A stretch of 5,534 nucleotides of DNA from UBA11524 sp034104265 (lineage in GTDB: Bacteria; Bacillota; Clostridia; Christensenellales; Aristaeellaceae): positions 1 to 5,534 of the forward strand of contig JAXEEE010000127.1 of the NCBI GenBank assembly GCA_034104265.1, given 5' to 3'. Shown piece by piece: positions 4,406 through 5,534 of this stretch. The notes beneath the pieces were generated by a model. It did not search any database and was not told where the DNA came from. It saw only the letters and a program-made list of their open reading frames with translations. A program made the translations under genes and the position numbers. How positions within the stretch are numbered: position 1 is the stretch's first letter; every line of letters starts with the position of its first letter.

Positions 4406-5534
4406 TCAGACTTTGACGATCTCCAGCAGGGATATGCCGTGGGTGGGCAGCGTAAAGCGGCGGTTCAGCGCGCCTTCATGCACCAGCACAACCTCGGGCG
4501 CCTCGCAGTATTCCAGCCCGGAGCGGGCCACAATCGCCGCCCGCTGGCCTTCGTTGGGATAGTTGGGCTTGCCCTGACGCACCCATTCGGCATAGGCGTT
4601 GGAATGCTCTGCGTCAATGCGCAGGTGGCGCACCTGCACCTTGCCCTCCATGGGCAGATTGCTTATGGACAACTCGATATCGAAGGTTTCCTTGCGATCC
4701 CAGTCATCGTGGTGGCAGTACAGCAGCACCTGCAGCTTGTCCTCGCTGTCCATGGTGGCCCAGCCGTCCACCTCGGGGCCTTCCTCCGTGCCGTTCAGAT
4801 CCTTGAAGGCAAGGAGATCCAGGTCGCGGGTGGTGGTCAGCGCCACGCGCTGGGTACCCATCCGCGCCAGAAGCCTGAACAGGTTGAACACGGCCTTGTC
4901 AATGCCCTGGGTGGAGAAGGTGCGGGTACCCTCGAAGCAGCGCTCCGCCTCGAACATGAAGGCCCAGGCCAGGGGGCGGATGTCCATGGCCATTTTTTCA
5001 GCCAGGTCGTAGAGGTTCTTGTAGGCGGACATCACATAGGAAGCGTAATACTCAGTGTTGCGGAAGTTCAGGTTGAAGTTGTCATACCGTCCGCCGGCTG
5101 CCCAGCCGTCGGGATCCGCCTCGGACAGCACGCATTCCAGATCCCCATAGCCCATCTCCTTGATGATGCTGCCCTGGGTTCGCACATTGGCCAGCAGCGC
5201 CTTCACGGAGGGAATCTGCTTTTTGGCCAGGGTGTCGAAGCAGTATCCGCCGCCTTTGGTGTGGAAGGTGGTAAAGTCGATGCGGGTGCCGGTTTTGCCG
5301 CTGTAATAGTTCCTGCCATCCCGGATATGCTCCAGGAACCGGCGCAGGAACACGCTGGCGCGATCCTCCGGGCCCATGCTGCCGCAGGTGGCAGGGCCGC
5401 CGAAGCGGGCGTCAGGCATGGCAGCATGGACAGCTGCCTCGGTGTAATCATAGAGCTTGCAGAATTCCTCATGGGTGCCGCGCCAGTAGAAAATATCAGG
5501 CTCGTTCCACATCTCGAAGTACCAGGTGCGCACC
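4406..5534 (-). CDS. Glycoside hydrolase family 39 (beta-xylosidase-like), 5' end missing
   Basis: The last 376 codons of a GH39 retaining glycosidase; the frame is open through the right edge, so no start is visible. Comparison with GH39 beta-xylosidases of about 500 residues suggests roughly 150 N-terminal residues are missing. The fragment starts in the (beta/alpha)8 barrel with FEMWNEPDIFYW (6-17 of the visible part). Glu11 in NEP is the expected acid/base. The nucleophile is most likely Glu138 in CVLSEADPDGW (134-144), 127 residues later, a family-like separation. AWAFMFEAERCFEGTRTFSTQG (189-210) and the following KAVFNLFRLLARMG (213-226) match the end of the GH39 barrel. The remainder is the beta-sandwich C-terminal domain. 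Known GH39 activities include beta-xylosidase and alpha-L-iduronidase, and xylosidase is the usual bacterial case. No signal peptide can be judged. It converges on the regulator gene and belongs to a separate transcript from the oxidoreductases. Confidence 0.92.
   Translation of the reverse strand, partial: VRTWYFEMWNEPDIFYWRGTHEEFCKLYDYTEAAVHAAMPDARFGGPATCGSMGPEDRASVFLRRFLEHIRDGRNYYSGKTGTRIDFTTFHTKGGGYCFDTLAKKQIPSVKALLANVRTQGSIIKEMGYGDLECVLSEADPDGWAAGGRYDNFNLNFRNTEYYASYVMSAYKNLYDLAEKMAMDIRPLAWAFMFEAERCFEGTRTFSTQGIDKAVFNLFRLLARMGTQRVALTTTRDLDLLAFKDLNGTEEGPEVDGWATMDSEDKLQVLLYCHHDDWDRKETFDIELSISNLPMEGKVQVRHLRIDAEHSNAYAEWVRQGKPNYPNEGQRAAIVARSGLEYCEAPEVVLVHEGALNRRFTLPTHGISLLEIVKV

Noticed and set aside
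1..5534. CRISPR array, tRNA or rRNA gene, intact insertion sequence
   Set aside because: No regularly spaced long repeats, no cloverleaf or ribosomal signature and no transposase reading frame is visible. The left-edge heptamers are too short and irregular for a CRISPR array.

Overview
The window reads as a carbohydrate-use locus from a GC-rich member of the Firmicutes, most likely an uncultured gut- or rumen-type Clostridia. This is inferred from strong AGGAGG-type ribosome sites, sigma-A-like promoters, intrinsic terminators, and protein types (glycoside hydrolase family 39, paired Gfo/Idh/MocA oxidoreductases, cupin-AraC regulator) that are common in such genomes. No taxonomic marker gene is present, so the assignment is tentative.

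Layout. Positions 1-777 hold no gene I can support. The first ~300 bases are clearly more AT-rich than the rest, carry a cluster of short TGATAGC-like repeats, and end in a strong plus-strand intrinsic terminator (241-279) that probably serves a gene left of the window. Two minus-strand hairpins (703-726 and 529-570) lie downstream of the first operon and probably end it. A two-gene minus-strand operon follows: a canonical Gfo/Idh/MocA oxidoreductase (3030 down to 1876), then 15 bases later a divergent member of the same superfamily (1860 down to 778). A 266-base divergent intergenic region (3031-3296) holds back-to-back candidate promoters, a direct repeat at about 21-base spacing that could be an AraC-type operator, and a 51-base hairpin at the predicted 5' end of the operon mRNA. 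The AraC-family regulator is on the plus strand (3297-4163). After a 242-base convergent spacer comes the 3' part of a GH39 glycosidase on the minus strand (4406 to beyond the right edge).

How the parts may work together (inference). The cupin-AraC protein would sense a sugar, limit its own synthesis and switch on the divergent oxidoreductase operon. The GH39 enzyme would release xylose or a related sugar from a plant glycoside, and the two oxidoreductases would oxidise, reduce or epimerise that sugar or its glycoside. A GH39 enzyme beside two Gfo/Idh enzymes also fits oxidoreductive (3-keto) glycoside breakdown, but nothing in the sequence fixes the substrate. The families are all known. The parts most worth a second look are the structured leader, the divergent control region and the altered cofactor and active-site motifs of the second oxidoreductase.
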